DNA from: Streptomyces sp. SID12501
GTDB lineage: Bacteria; Actinomycetota; Actinomycetes; Streptomycetales; Streptomycetaceae
Assembly: GCF_010550245.1 (NCBI RefSeq)
Contig: NZ_JAAGLU010000028.1
Span: 1-64,000, forward strand
Direction: 5' to 3'
Length of the DNA stretch: 64,000 nucleotides
In this document: one piece after another, positions 17,544-25,456 of the stretch
How positions within the stretch are numbered: position 1 is the stretch's first letter
How the letters are laid out: the number at the start of each line of letters is the position of its first letter
Position numbers and translations under genes: made by a program
Notes under the pieces: generated by a model
Databases searched by the model: none
What the model was told of the DNA's origin: nothing
What the model saw: the letters and a program-made list of their open reading frames with translations, nothing else

Positions 17544-20495
17544 TCACCATCCGTACGTCAGTACGTCGTCGAGGGCCTCGACGAAAACGTCCGCACTGTC
17601 GCGGGTCAGGCACAACGGCGGCTTGATCTTCAGTACGCACTGGCGGTCGGAGGTCGGCTGCATGATCACGCCGAGTTCGCGCAGCCGCTCACAGATCGCC
17701 GCCGTCTCCTCGGTCGCGGGCTCCAGGGTCGTACGGTCCCGCACGAACTCCACGCCCAGGTACAGGCCCGAGCCGTGCACCGCGCCGATCAGCGGGTGCC
17801 GGTCGGCGAGTTCGACGAGCCGCTCCTTCAAGTAGCCGCCGACCTCAAGGGCGTTGGCCTGGAGGTTCTCGTCGCGCAAGGCGTCGAGGACGGTCAGGCC
17901 GACGACGGAGCTGACCGGGCTGCCGCCGGCGGAGGAGAAGAAGTAGCCCTGTGTGCGGTAGGCGTCGGCGATCTCGCGGCGGGTGATCACGGCGCCCAGC
18001 GGGTGCCCGTTGCCCATCGCCTTGGCCACGGTCACGATGTCCGGCACCACGCCCTGCTGTTCGAACCCCCAGAAGTGCGTGCCGAGCCGGCCGTAGCCGA
18101 CCTGCACCTCGTCGGCGACGCACAGCCCTCCGACGGCACGGGTGGCCTCGTAGACCTGTGCCAGGTAGCCGTCGGGGAGGGCCATGCCGCCGGCGTTGCC
18201 GTAGTACGGCTCGCACAGGAAGGCGGCGGGCGGGGCTCCCTGCCCGGCGAGTTCGGCGATCCTGGCGGCGGCCTCGGGACCGTACCGCCACGCCTGCTCA
18301 CCCCGGTGGCTGCCCCGGTAGGAGTTGGGGGCCGCGACCGTGTGCACCCAAGGCGGCCTGGAGGCGAGGGCGCCCGGGTTGTCCGCGACGGAGGTCGAGA
18401 CGGCGTCGCTCGCGTAGGTCCAGCCGTGGTACGCCTCCTCGACGGCGACCACGTCCTGCCGCCCGGTGGCCGCCCAGGCCAGTCGCAGCGCGAGGTCGAC
18501 GGCCTCGGAGCCGCTGTTCACCAGGAAGACGGCGTCCAGTCCGTCGGGCAGCAACTCCGTGATGCGCTCGGACAGTTCCACCACCGAGGCGTAGTGGAAG
18601 CGGGAGTTGGTGTTCAGGCGCCGCCACTGCCGGTGCACGGCGTCGCTCAGGGCGGGGTGGCCGTGACCGAGAATGGTCACGTTGTTGAGCATGTCGAGGT
18701 AGCGGCGGCCGTGGGTGTCGACCAGGTGGTGCCGCCAGCCGAGTTCGATGCAGGGCGGGTCGTCGAAGTAGTGCTCCTGGACGGTGGCGAAGGAGCGACT
18801 GCGCCGCTCCAGCAACTCCCCTTCATCGGCTGTCTGCTGGGGTTCGCCGGGGTCCTGGCCGGTCAGCAGCGCGGTCGGGTCCGGGCACAACTCCAGCCAT
18901 CCGGCGGCGAGTTCGGGGTCGGCGAACCGTGGCACCGGCCCACCCGTCAGCCGGGACAGCTGAACTCCCAGCACATGGACGCCGTTTCGACTGGTCACCG
19001 TGCCGAGGCGCTGCCCGACCGCGACCGGACCGGTCGGACCGTCGCGGTCGACGCCGTACAGGATCAGGTCGGGCCCGTCCCCGCCGATGGCCCTGAGGGT
19101 CAGGCCGCCCTCGGCCTGCCGGGTGACCGTCCCGGGCCAGGGCGCCCGCACCTCCAGCGGCCCGGTGACGTACAGCTCCACCCCGAGCGCGCAGGTGCCG
19201 CCGTCGGTGTGTGCGCGCGTCGCCCGGAACTCCCCGTGCCGGGTCCGTACCGCCGCCCGTCCCGCCGTCAACGCGTCCACGGCGAGCGCGGGTTCGGCAT
19301 CGGGCTCCAGCCAGCGGCCCGAGTGCAGGTCGTCACTGAGCGCCGACAGATCGAGGATGTGCACGTCTTCCGGCAGCCCGGGCAGCAGCCGGCCTCCGGT
19401 CACGGGCGCGGTGTGCGCCGGAGGACGGCCGAGCGCGTGCCGCAGCTGGGCGGTCATGACCTCCGCCGGGACGGACACCGCGGCCTCGAACATGGCCCAC
19501 TCGCGGTCGAGCGCGGCCGAGGCATAGCCGTTCTCCGGGTCGAGGAGCGTGTCGTACTGCCCGCTGACCACCATGACTGCCGACCGCAGCACGATCAGCG
19601 GCCACAGCACGGCCGCCTCCTCGTCCGACAGCGGGCGGACCGCGTGGAACGCCCGTACGGCGGGCAGCACCGACGCCGGCCGGGCCCCGTGGTGGTGCAG
19701 TACGGAGGTACAGGTGACCGCGAGTTCCGCCACCGTCCAGCCGGGGCCCAGATCCCCGAAGTCGATCACCCCGACCGGGACGGGGCGCCCGTCGGGGGCC
19801 GTCTCGCAGACCACGTTGTTGTCGGTCACGTCGCCGTGGATCACCTGCACCGGCAGCGCGTCGGCGTACGGCTCCACCAGCGCGTACGCCCCACGAGCGG
19901 CTCGCAGGACCCGCTGGGCGCGCATCTGGTCGGACAGCCGCGGGGCGAGTTCCCCGATCACCGTGGGCGCGTTGCGCAGATCCCACAGCCGGGTCCGGTC
20001 GTACTCCACCACCGCGCGCCCCGCCGCCCCACGCCCCGCCTCGCCGGGTTCCGCCGCGTCGGGATCCGCGAGCCCGGCGGCGATGCGTCCGGCGAGTTCG
20101 CCGAGCCGGGCGACGATCCGCGGGGCGAGGTAGCGGCTGTCCATGATCGGTTCGCCGGGTACGTACTCCAGCAGCCGGCAGGCGAGGACCGCGCCGTCCA
20201 CCGTGAGCCACTGGACCGCCGCGCCGTCCACTCCGGCGTGGGCCCGGGGCAGCCGCAGCCCGGGCAGGGTGTCCGCCAGGTTGTCGACCGCCGTGCCCTG
20301 CGCGTACAGGAGGGCCGGGTCCGAGGCGGGGTTGGCGAGCTTGAGAACGTAGTCGCCCGTCTCCGTGCGGACCCGGTAGTTGCGGTCCTGCTGGCTGCCC
20401 AGGTCCTTGAGGGTGCCGCGCACGCCGAACCGTTCGGCGAGCAGGGTGGTCAGATCGGCCTCGTCGATTGAGGGAAAGCGCGGGGGATGGCTCAT
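17544..20495 (-). CDS. APH-type kinase / class III aminotransferase-fold fusion
   Basis: A 983-residue three-part protein. Residues 1 to about 330 are an aminoglycoside-phosphotransferase-fold kinase (catalytic HGD at about 220, metal-binding IDFGD at about 242). Residues 380-510 resemble a degenerate M23/biotinyl-like beta domain (APWPGTV, GQRLGTV). Residues 540-983 are a class III PLP enzyme with the Schiff-base Lys in AKAMGNG at about 825 and VADEVQVGYGRLG. Family members include kinase plus phospho-lyase pairs (hydroxylysine kinase with phosphohydroxylysine lyase, ethanolamine-phosphate lyase). A phosphorylate-then-eliminate route on a hydroxy-amino compound is therefore likely but not proven. 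ATG 20495 follows GAGGTGA; GTG 20507 is the alternative. Confidence 0.85.
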   Translation of the reverse strand: MSHPPRFPSIDEADLTTLLAERFGVRGTLKDLGSQQDRNYRVRTETGDYVLKLANPASDPALLYAQGTAVDNLADTLPGLRLPRAHAGVDGAAVQWLTVDGAVLACRLLEYVPGEPIMDSRYLAPRIVARLGELAGRIAAGLADPDAAEPGEAGRGAAGRAVVEYDRTRLWDLRNAPTVIGELAPRLSDQMRAQRVLRAARGAYALVEPYADALPVQVIHGDVTDNNVVCETAPDGRPVPVGVIDFGDLGPGWTVAELAVTCTSVLHHHGARPASVLPAVRAFHAVRPLSDEEAAVLWPLIVLRSAVMVVSGQYDTLLDPENGYASAALDREWAMFEAAVSVPAEVMTAQLRHALGRPPAHTAPVTGGRLLPGLPEDVHILDLSALSDDLHSGRWLEPDAEPALAVDALTAGRAAVRTRHGEFRATRAHTDGGTCALGVELYVTGPLEVRAPWPGTVTRQAEGGLTLRAIGGDGPDLILYGVDRDGPTGPVAVGQRLGTVTSRNGVHVLGVQLSRLTGGPVPRFADPELAAGWLELCPDPTALLTGQDPGEPQQTADEGELLERRSRSFATVQEHYFDDPPCIELGWRHHLVDTHGRRYLDMLNNVTILGHGHPALSDAVHRQWRRLNTNSRFHYASVVELSERITELLPDGLDAVFLVNSGSEAVDLALRLAWAATGRQDVVAVEEAYHGWTYASDAVSTSVADNPGALASRPPWVHTVAAPNSYRGSHRGEQAWRYGPEAAARIAELAGQGAPPAAFLCEPYYGNAGGMALPDGYLAQVYEATRAVGGLCVADEVQVGYGRLGTHFWGFEQQGVVPDIVTVAKAMGNGHPLGAVITRREIADAYRTQGYFFSSAGGSPVSSVVGLTVLDALRDENLQANALEVGGYLKERLVELADRHPLIGAVHGSGLYLGVEFVRDRTTLEPATEETAAICERLRELGVIMQPTSDRQCVLKIKPPLCLTRDSADVFVEALDDVLTYGW

Positions 20496-20513
20496 GGAGA
20501 GCTTCACCTCTGT

Positions 20514-20533
20514 TTGCCGGAACGTTCCGGCAA
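20514..20533. promoter_or_regulatory. LacI-type operator, perfect palindrome
   Basis: TTGCCGGAACGTTCCGGCAA is a perfect 20-bp palindrome, 18 bases upstream of the kinase-aminotransferase start. It repeats, with two changes, at 16339-16358 before the importer segment. Confidence 0.85.
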
Positions 20534-20612
20534 CCGTAGGGCGGTCATCTCGGACACGTCAATGCCCAGCACGCCCGAAATGGGCAACTTCACGACGGAT
20601 CGCCCCACTCAT

Positions 20613-20631
20613 CTTTCAAAAAAATTGAAAG
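20613..20631. promoter_or_regulatory. A/T-rich inverted repeat
   Basis: CTTTCAA, five A residues, then TTGAAAG: a perfect 7-bp inverted repeat in an unusually A/T-rich spot. It lies between the LacI operator and the siderophore-transporter remnant. It may be an old operator of that lost gene or a site for the GbsR-type regulator nearby. The rest of 20534-20727 shows nothing I can call. Confidence 0.4.
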
Positions 20632-20727
20632 CTTGGGTCAAGTAAAGCTGCCCTCACCTTCGCCCTGCCGCTCGGCGGCCACCTTTCACCCCCGGCCGAC
20701 GCGATGAGACTCCTGCCCCTCAGAAGA

Positions 20728-20865
20728 ACCCTGGACGCGGCCGAGGTGGTGACCGCACAGACCGTGGCGGACGCCTTCGGGCTGCGTACCGAGGTCATCG
20801 AGGACCCGGTGTCGGGCGCCCCGCTCGTCCTGCCCCTGGGACGCCACCGCACACTCCGGACCTAG
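20728..20865 (+). pseudogene. C-terminal remnant of siderophore ABC transporter ATPase
   Basis: An open frame ending at the TAG at 20863-20865 encodes AAEVVTAQTVADAFGLRTEV, followed by IEDPVSGAPLVLPLGRHR. This is the characteristic C-terminus of FecE/FepC-type ferric-siderophore ATPases (a VFGL...V..DPVSG.P...P.GRH pattern). The whole nucleotide-binding part is absent; upstream sequence in this frame (from about 20640) is not of the family. The stop overlaps the stop of the convergent regulator gene. A deletion remnant, not functional. Confidence 0.6.
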
Positions 20866-21386
20866 GGGGTCTCCGACGGGCTTCCGGCATCCCGCTCCGC
20901 CTTGTACCTGCGCCACGCGGCGGGCAGCTGCTGCACCTCCAGCAGCCAGCCCAGATAGTCCCGCATGTTGAGGACGCGTTCATGGGCGGGACCGCCCGGG
21001 GTGGTCCGGGCGAGCGCCCTGACGGCGAGCGCACGTTGGCTGCGCAGGTAGTCCTGCTCCTTGTCCAGAAAGCCGGCCCAGACGTCCTCGTCCATGACGT
21101 AGTAGTGGGCCCGGTCGTCCGGACGCCGCACCAGCCGTACGAATCCCCTCGCGACGAGACTGCGGGTGTACATGGACACCGACCCGCGGCTGGCCCCGGC
21201 CGCCTCGGCCAGTTCCTCCGCCGACACGCCCCCGGTGGCATCACTGACCATCAGGTGGGCGGCGATACGGCCCTCGATGCGTGAGGACCCCATGCTCTGC
21301 CAGTAGTCGGCGAAACGCTCCACGAACCAGTCGGGGAACTCCCCCTCGTCGCCCTCTTCCGGGGGCTCGCCGCCATGCGGTTCCAC
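20862..21386 (-). CDS. GbsR/MarR-type transcriptional regulator
   Basis: A 174-residue winged-helix protein. The recognition region is SAEELAEAAGASRGSVSMYT with the wing ARGFVRLVRRPDDRAHYYV, as in GbsR-like MarR proteins that often control membrane transport genes. A C-terminal helical part (RALAVRALARTTPGGPAHER) probably dimerises. I chose GTG 21386 because GGAGG lies 7 bases upstream; GTG 21416 would add 10 residues. Its target is not obvious, since the gene on its 3' side is a remnant. Confidence 0.8.
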   Translation of the reverse strand: MEPHGGEPPEEGDEGEFPDWFVERFADYWQSMGSSRIEGRIAAHLMVSDATGGVSAEELAEAAGASRGSVSMYTRSLVARGFVRLVRRPDDRAHYYVMDEDVWAGFLDKEQDYLRSQRALAVRALARTTPGGPAHERVLNMRDYLGWLLEVQQLPAAWRRYKAERDAGSPSETP

Positions 21387-21611
21387 TGCTCTGCCTCCCC
21401 GGCACGCGATCTTCACAGGACCCTAGGGAACCATGCACGGCGGGGCAGACGACGGATCGCCGGGACGACGACCGTGCCGGGAGGAAGGCTCTTTCGGCCT
21501 GTGCGCGTGCCCGCTCCCGACGCCACCCGACATCCGGCTGAACAACTGGGGCCCCACCAGCCGTAACTGATCGTGTGGCGGTTGGGACCGCACCGAGCGA
21601 AGGAGCACACG

Positions 21612-23054
21612 ATGAAGGCGACCGCGCAGATCGGCGTCACCGGCCTTGCGGTGATGGGCCGGAATCTGGCCCGGAACTTCGCCCGGCACGGTTACACCGT
21701 GGCTCTCCACAATCGGACCCCCGCCAGGACGAAGGCGCTGGTCGAGGACTTCGGGCACGAGGGCGACTTCGTGCCGGCCGAGACGGCCGAGCAGTTCGTG
21801 GCGGCCCTGGAGCGCCCCCGGCGCCTCATGATCATGGTGCAGGCCGGGGCGGCCACCGATGCGGTGATCGACGAGTTCGCCGCGCTCCTGGAGCCCGGCG
21901 ACATGATCATCGACGGCGGCAACGCCCACTTCTCCGACACCCGCCGCCGGGAACAGGCGCTGCGCGGGCTCGGTATCCACTTCGTGGGTGTGGGTGTCTC
22001 GGGCGGTGAGGAGGGCGCGCTGCACGGGCCGAGCATCATGCCCGGCGGCTCCGCGGCGTCGTACGCCGCGCTCGGGCCGATGTTCGAGACGATCAGTGCC
22101 AAGGTGGACGGCGAGCCCTGTGTCACCCATGTCGGCACGGACGGCGCCGGGCACTTCGTGAAGATGGTGCACAACGGCATCGAGTACGCCGACATGCAGC
22201 TGATCGGCGAGGCGTATCACCTGCTGCGCCAGGTCGGTGGCTATGAACCGGCGCGGATCGCCGAGGTCTTCCGGCAGTGGAACAAGGGCCGTCTCGACTC
22301 GTATCTGATGGAGATCACCGTCGAGGTGCTCGCCCACACCGACGCCGCCACCGGCAGACCCTTCGTGGACGTGGTGGCCGACTCCGCCGGGCAGAAGGGC
22401 ACCGGCCGCTGGACCGTACGGACCGCCCTGGATCTCGGTTCCCCGGTCACCGCCATCGCCCAGGCCACCTTCGCCCGCGCCGCCTCGGGCCAGCGGGCCC
22501 TGCGCGCCGCCTACCGCGAGCTGCCCGGGGGCACCAGCTGGGACCTCACCGCGTACGAGTCGGAACGGTTCGCCTGCCTGGTCGAGCACGCCCTGTACGC
22601 GTCGAAGCTCATCGCCTACGACCAGGGCTGGAAGATGATCCTGGACGCGTCGGCGGAGTACGGCTGGGACATCGACCTCGGCGCGATAGCGAAGATCTGG
22701 CGCGGCGGCTGCATCGTGCGCGCCACCTTCCTCGACCGGGTCCGCGCCGCGTACGAGGCTGATCCCCGCCGGGTCACCCTGCTCACCGAGGAGGGGTTCG
22801 CGGCCGAGATCGCCGACTCGCAGGTTCCCTGGCGCGAGGTCGTCGCCACGGCCGCCCGGCACGGTGTCCCGGTCCCGGCGTTCTCCGCCGCCCTGTCGTA
22901 CTACGACACCCTGCGCGCCGAGCGACTGCCGGCCGCCCTCACCCAGGGCCAGCGCGACTACTTCGGCGCCCACACCTACCGGCGTACCGACCGCGAGGGC
23001 CGCTTCCACACCCTCTGGGAGCGGGCCGACCGGAGCGAGACCGAGGTGATCTGA
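21612..23054 (+). CDS. gnd: 6-phosphogluconate dehydrogenase, decarboxylating
   Basis: A 480-residue enzyme of full length for the family. It oxidises and decarboxylates 6-phosphogluconate to ribulose 5-phosphate in the pentose phosphate pathway, making NADPH. The N-terminal dinucleotide fold starts with GVTGLAVMGRNLARN; the substrate site includes GVGVSGGEEGALHGPSIMPG and KMVHNGIEYADMQ; QKGTGRWT is the family motif; the C-terminal tail carries the usual RTDREG. ATG 21612 follows AAGGAG by 7 bases. It stands alone, divergent from the GbsR-type gene. Confidence 0.96.
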   Translation: MKATAQIGVTGLAVMGRNLARNFARHGYTVALHNRTPARTKALVEDFGHEGDFVPAETAEQFVAALERPRRLMIMVQAGAATDAVIDEFAALLEPGDMIIDGGNAHFSDTRRREQALRGLGIHFVGVGVSGGEEGALHGPSIMPGGSAASYAALGPMFETISAKVDGEPCVTHVGTDGAGHFVKMVHNGIEYADMQLIGEAYHLLRQVGGYEPARIAEVFRQWNKGRLDSYLMEITVEVLAHTDAATGRPFVDVVADSAGQKGTGRWTVRTALDLGSPVTAIAQATFARAASGQRALRAAYRELPGGTSWDLTAYESERFACLVEHALYASKLIAYDQGWKMILDASAEYGWDIDLGAIAKIWRGGCIVRATFLDRVRAAYEADPRRVTLLTEEGFAAEIADSQVPWREVVATAARHGVPVPAFSAALSYYDTLRAERLPAALTQGQRDYFGAHTYRRTDREGRFHTLWERADRSETEVI

Positions 23055-23124
23055 CCTCGCGTCCGCGTTGTGCGACGCCGTCCGGCACTGACATGCCACG
23101 TCTTCGACGCACTCGGCAACACGT

Positions 23125-24384
23125 CTACTGAGAAGTGGGGCGGCTTTGGCGAAGGCTGTCGGTCAGAGCGCTGGCGGGGATCAGCACTCCGCTGCCGAGT
23201 TCCTCCTTCTTCCAGGGTGCCCACGGTACGGCGCTCGGATCGCGGCGGAGTGTGACCTGCTGATGGGTCTCGCTGGTGACGAGTCCGGAAGCCCGGTCAG
23301 GGTGCAGGAGGTGCTCGAACTCGATGTACCGCTGGGCGTACGTCCAGCGGCACGGCATGTAGTCCTCGGGAATGTCGCCGCTGACGTGTGCGGCCCGGAG
23401 GCCCTGCCATTGCCGGCCGTTCCAGATCTCCTCGAAGCTCTGGTCGGCGACTGATCCGAAGGTGTAGTCGCTGTCACCTCCGATGAGGTGGTCACAGAAG
23501 CCGATCTGGCCGTTGTAGCGCACATAGGCGTAGCTCCACGGGTGCATGCAGGCCGGCCGCCGCACCATGTCGGGCAGGGCGAGCGAGGGATCGGGGGCGG
23601 CTCCGAGTTGCACCACGACGCCTTCACGCCGGCCGGTCTCCGCGGCCTCCTCATACGCCTGCTGCGTACGTTCGAGATCGTTGCGCAGATGCGAAGGGTC
23701 GTCGAGACCCGTGACCAGGGGGTGGATGGACACCAGGGGCACATCGAGCCGGGCCGCGAGCCGGACGATGTCCGCGAGTTCGCCGAGGTTGTCGATACTC
23801 GAGACGACGTTGAGGCACACGTTCTCCCGGGGCGCACCATGACGGTCGCGGGCCTCGACAAGGGATTCGACGGTACCCACCAGGCGTTCGATCGTGCCGC
23901 CCGCGCGTAACTTGGCGAACAGTTCCGGTGAGGCCGCGTCGCAGGAAACCGTGACCATGGCGTGGGCGCGCATCATCATGTCCCACACAGGCCTGCGGTT
24001 GACCATCCCATTGGTGACGAGCCGCAGCTGGACACGGTGTTTGACCGCGCGTGCGACGAACTCACCGAACTGGGGAAGCATGGTGCTCTCGCCCCAGCCT
24101 CGGAGATCCACCACGTGAGCCGTGGGAAAGAGTTCCTCGGTCAAGCGGTCGAAGACAGCTTCGTCAAGGTTGAGTTTGGGGTCGTACTTCTCGCCGAACC
24201 GGCACATGGGGCAGCGCAGGTTGCAGTTCTGCGTGAGTTCGATGAACAGCGCGAGGGGACGGCTCTCCAGCACTGTCGCGCCCGACTGGTACTCGGCGAT
24301 GTTCAGTTGCTGGTTGTTCTTCCGTAGATCGGTGAGCTCGAACGGCGCGCTGGGAAGGTCGAGAAGCAGGTCGTCGGACCTCAT
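23125..24384 (-). CDS. radical SAM protein with SPASM-type tail
   Basis: A 419-residue radical SAM enzyme. The SAM-cluster motif CNLRCPMC is at C54, C58, C61. The C-terminus has a SPASM-like set of cysteines (RRPACMHPW, GQIGFCDHL, YMPCRWTY), expected to hold auxiliary 4Fe-4S clusters. SPASM enzymes act on peptides or small molecules such as sugars. The gene lies in a lower-GC accessory patch with glycosyltransferase debris, an MFS exporter and an FkbM methyltransferase, which suggests a partial natural-product locus. Its ATG overlaps the stop of a 27-codon frame upstream (ATGA). Confidence 0.88.
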   Translation of the reverse strand: MRSDDLLLDLPSAPFELTDLRKNNQQLNIAEYQSGATVLESRPLALFIELTQNCNLRCPMCRFGEKYDPKLNLDEAVFDRLTEELFPTAHVVDLRGWGESTMLPQFGEFVARAVKHRVQLRLVTNGMVNRRPVWDMMMRAHAMVTVSCDAASPELFAKLRAGGTIERLVGTVESLVEARDRHGAPRENVCLNVVSSIDNLGELADIVRLAARLDVPLVSIHPLVTGLDDPSHLRNDLERTQQAYEEAAETGRREGVVVQLGAAPDPSLALPDMVRRPACMHPWSYAYVRYNGQIGFCDHLIGGDSDYTFGSVADQSFEEIWNGRQWQGLRAAHVSGDIPEDYMPCRWTYAQRYIEFEHLLHPDRASGLVTSETHQQVTLRRDPSAVPWAPWKKEELGSGVLIPASALTDSLRQSRPTSQ

Positions 24385-24464
24385 GTCATTCTCCCGGTGC
24401 AGTGGTTTCGCGGCTTTCTGACTGTCGATAGGAGCTGAGCGGGAAGATCACAGACCGAGATCAC
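24381..24464 (-). other. 27-codon frame coupled to radical SAM gene (uncertain)
   Basis: A GTG at 24464 overlaps the stop of the upstream fragment (GTGA) and the frame's TGA overlaps the radical SAM start (ATGA). The peptide begins VISVCDLPAQLLSTVRKPRN, then HCTGRMT, with Cys at 5 and 22. Two exact overlaps are suggestive of a small gene, perhaps a substrate peptide, but the codons (CTA, AGA) are rare for Streptomyces and no good ribosome site is seen. May well be chance. Confidence 0.2.
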
Positions 24465-24785
24465 CTCAGGTCGGACTTTCGCAGGGGCCGCCGCTGCTGT
24501 CCGGCAGCGTGGTTGCCGTAGGCCCACTCAAGAATCTCTCCGAGGTCCTTGAAGCCGTAGCGGTTGCCGGCCGCGAAGTAGACGAGATAGTCGCTCAGCA
24601 GAGCACTCGCCCGCTCGTCTCCACGCAGGACATGGTGACCGAGGGCTTCTACCGTGCCGCGCAGGTAACAGCGCTCCGTCCACTCGGTCTCCTTGGGCCC
24701 CAGCCACGAGTCGTGCCGCATCCGCGCCTGCGGAACGTGGGCGAGGATGCGGCCGTCGGCCATGAGTGCGTACTGGTGGGCTCAC
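24461..24785 (-). pseudogene. C-terminal fragment of unknown protein
   Basis: An open frame enters after a stop at about 24785 and reads AHQYALMADGRILAHVPQAR, RMRHDSWLGPKETEWTERCY and on to a TGA at 24461, about 105 residues. It begins in mid-sequence, at the same place where the plus-strand glycosyltransferase fragment begins. So it looks like the surviving end of a larger protein, possibly another glycosyltransferase. An ATG at 24763 could still start a 100-residue product. Confidence 0.4.
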
Positions 24786-25456
24786 TCCGGGAGACTGGCT
24801 CCGATCTCGCCTGCGGTGGCGTCGAGCGCTTCAACAGTACTGGCCGGTGGGCCTCACCCCTTCACGCGAACATCTTCGAAGAGCCGCGGAAGCGGACACA
24901 CATCACCCGACACCGGGTGCTGTTGGGGGATCGCACCGTGTGGAACAAGGTGTATCGCCGGTCCTTCTGGAGGCGGCACAGGTTTCTGTATCCCGAGCAT
25001 CCCTACGAGGACGGATTGATCTCGGTGTCCGCGCACGTACTCGCCGAGTCCGTCGATGTGGTCACCGGACCCGTTTACTTCTGGCGCCAACGTGATGCCG
25101 GCCCGCTGTCCATAACGCAACGGGACCTGGACCTCCGTAACATCGACGGAAGAATGCGGCAGATACAGACGATATCCGAATTTTTGGGAGACCGGGACGC
25201 CGGGCTCCGGGATGCGTATGATCGTGTCGCGCTCGAACATGATGTCATCATCCTGCTCATGGCCACTCCGCGTCTCGAAGTACCTTTCCGGAATGAAGTC
25301 CTGGATTTTACCCGAGAGTTCCTGGGCAGGGTGTCGAAGGATGTCTTACGGGGGCTCTCCGAAGAGAACCTAAAATTCTATTCCCTGCTACAGGAACGGA
25401 AGACGGAGGACCTTCTTTGCTGCCTGGAGAATCGGCCGCAGGATGCGCTCCTTTAA
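24777..25456 (+). pseudogene. 5'-truncated family 2 glycosyltransferase
   Basis: From about 24777 the plus strand encodes GSLRETGSDLACGGVERFNS, HITRHRVLLGDRTVWNKVYR, FLYPEHPYEDGL and GPVYFWRQRDAGPLSITQRD. This is the C-terminal half of GT2 domains found in Streptomyces glycosyl/glycerophosphotransferases. The N-terminal catalytic half with the nucleotide-sugar site is absent; the open frame extends back to 24509, but that part does not resemble the family and is the antisense of the opposite fragment. The frame runs to a TAA at 25456, overlapping the MFS start by 14 bases. GC content is visibly lower here. Non-functional unless a new start is used. Confidence 0.6.

Noticed and set aside
16914..20471. 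1185-residue plus-strand open frame
   Set aside because: It lies opposite the kinase-aminotransferase and LacI genes, which carry intact catalytic motifs; its Gly/Arg/His-rich composition is typical of shadow frames at high GC.
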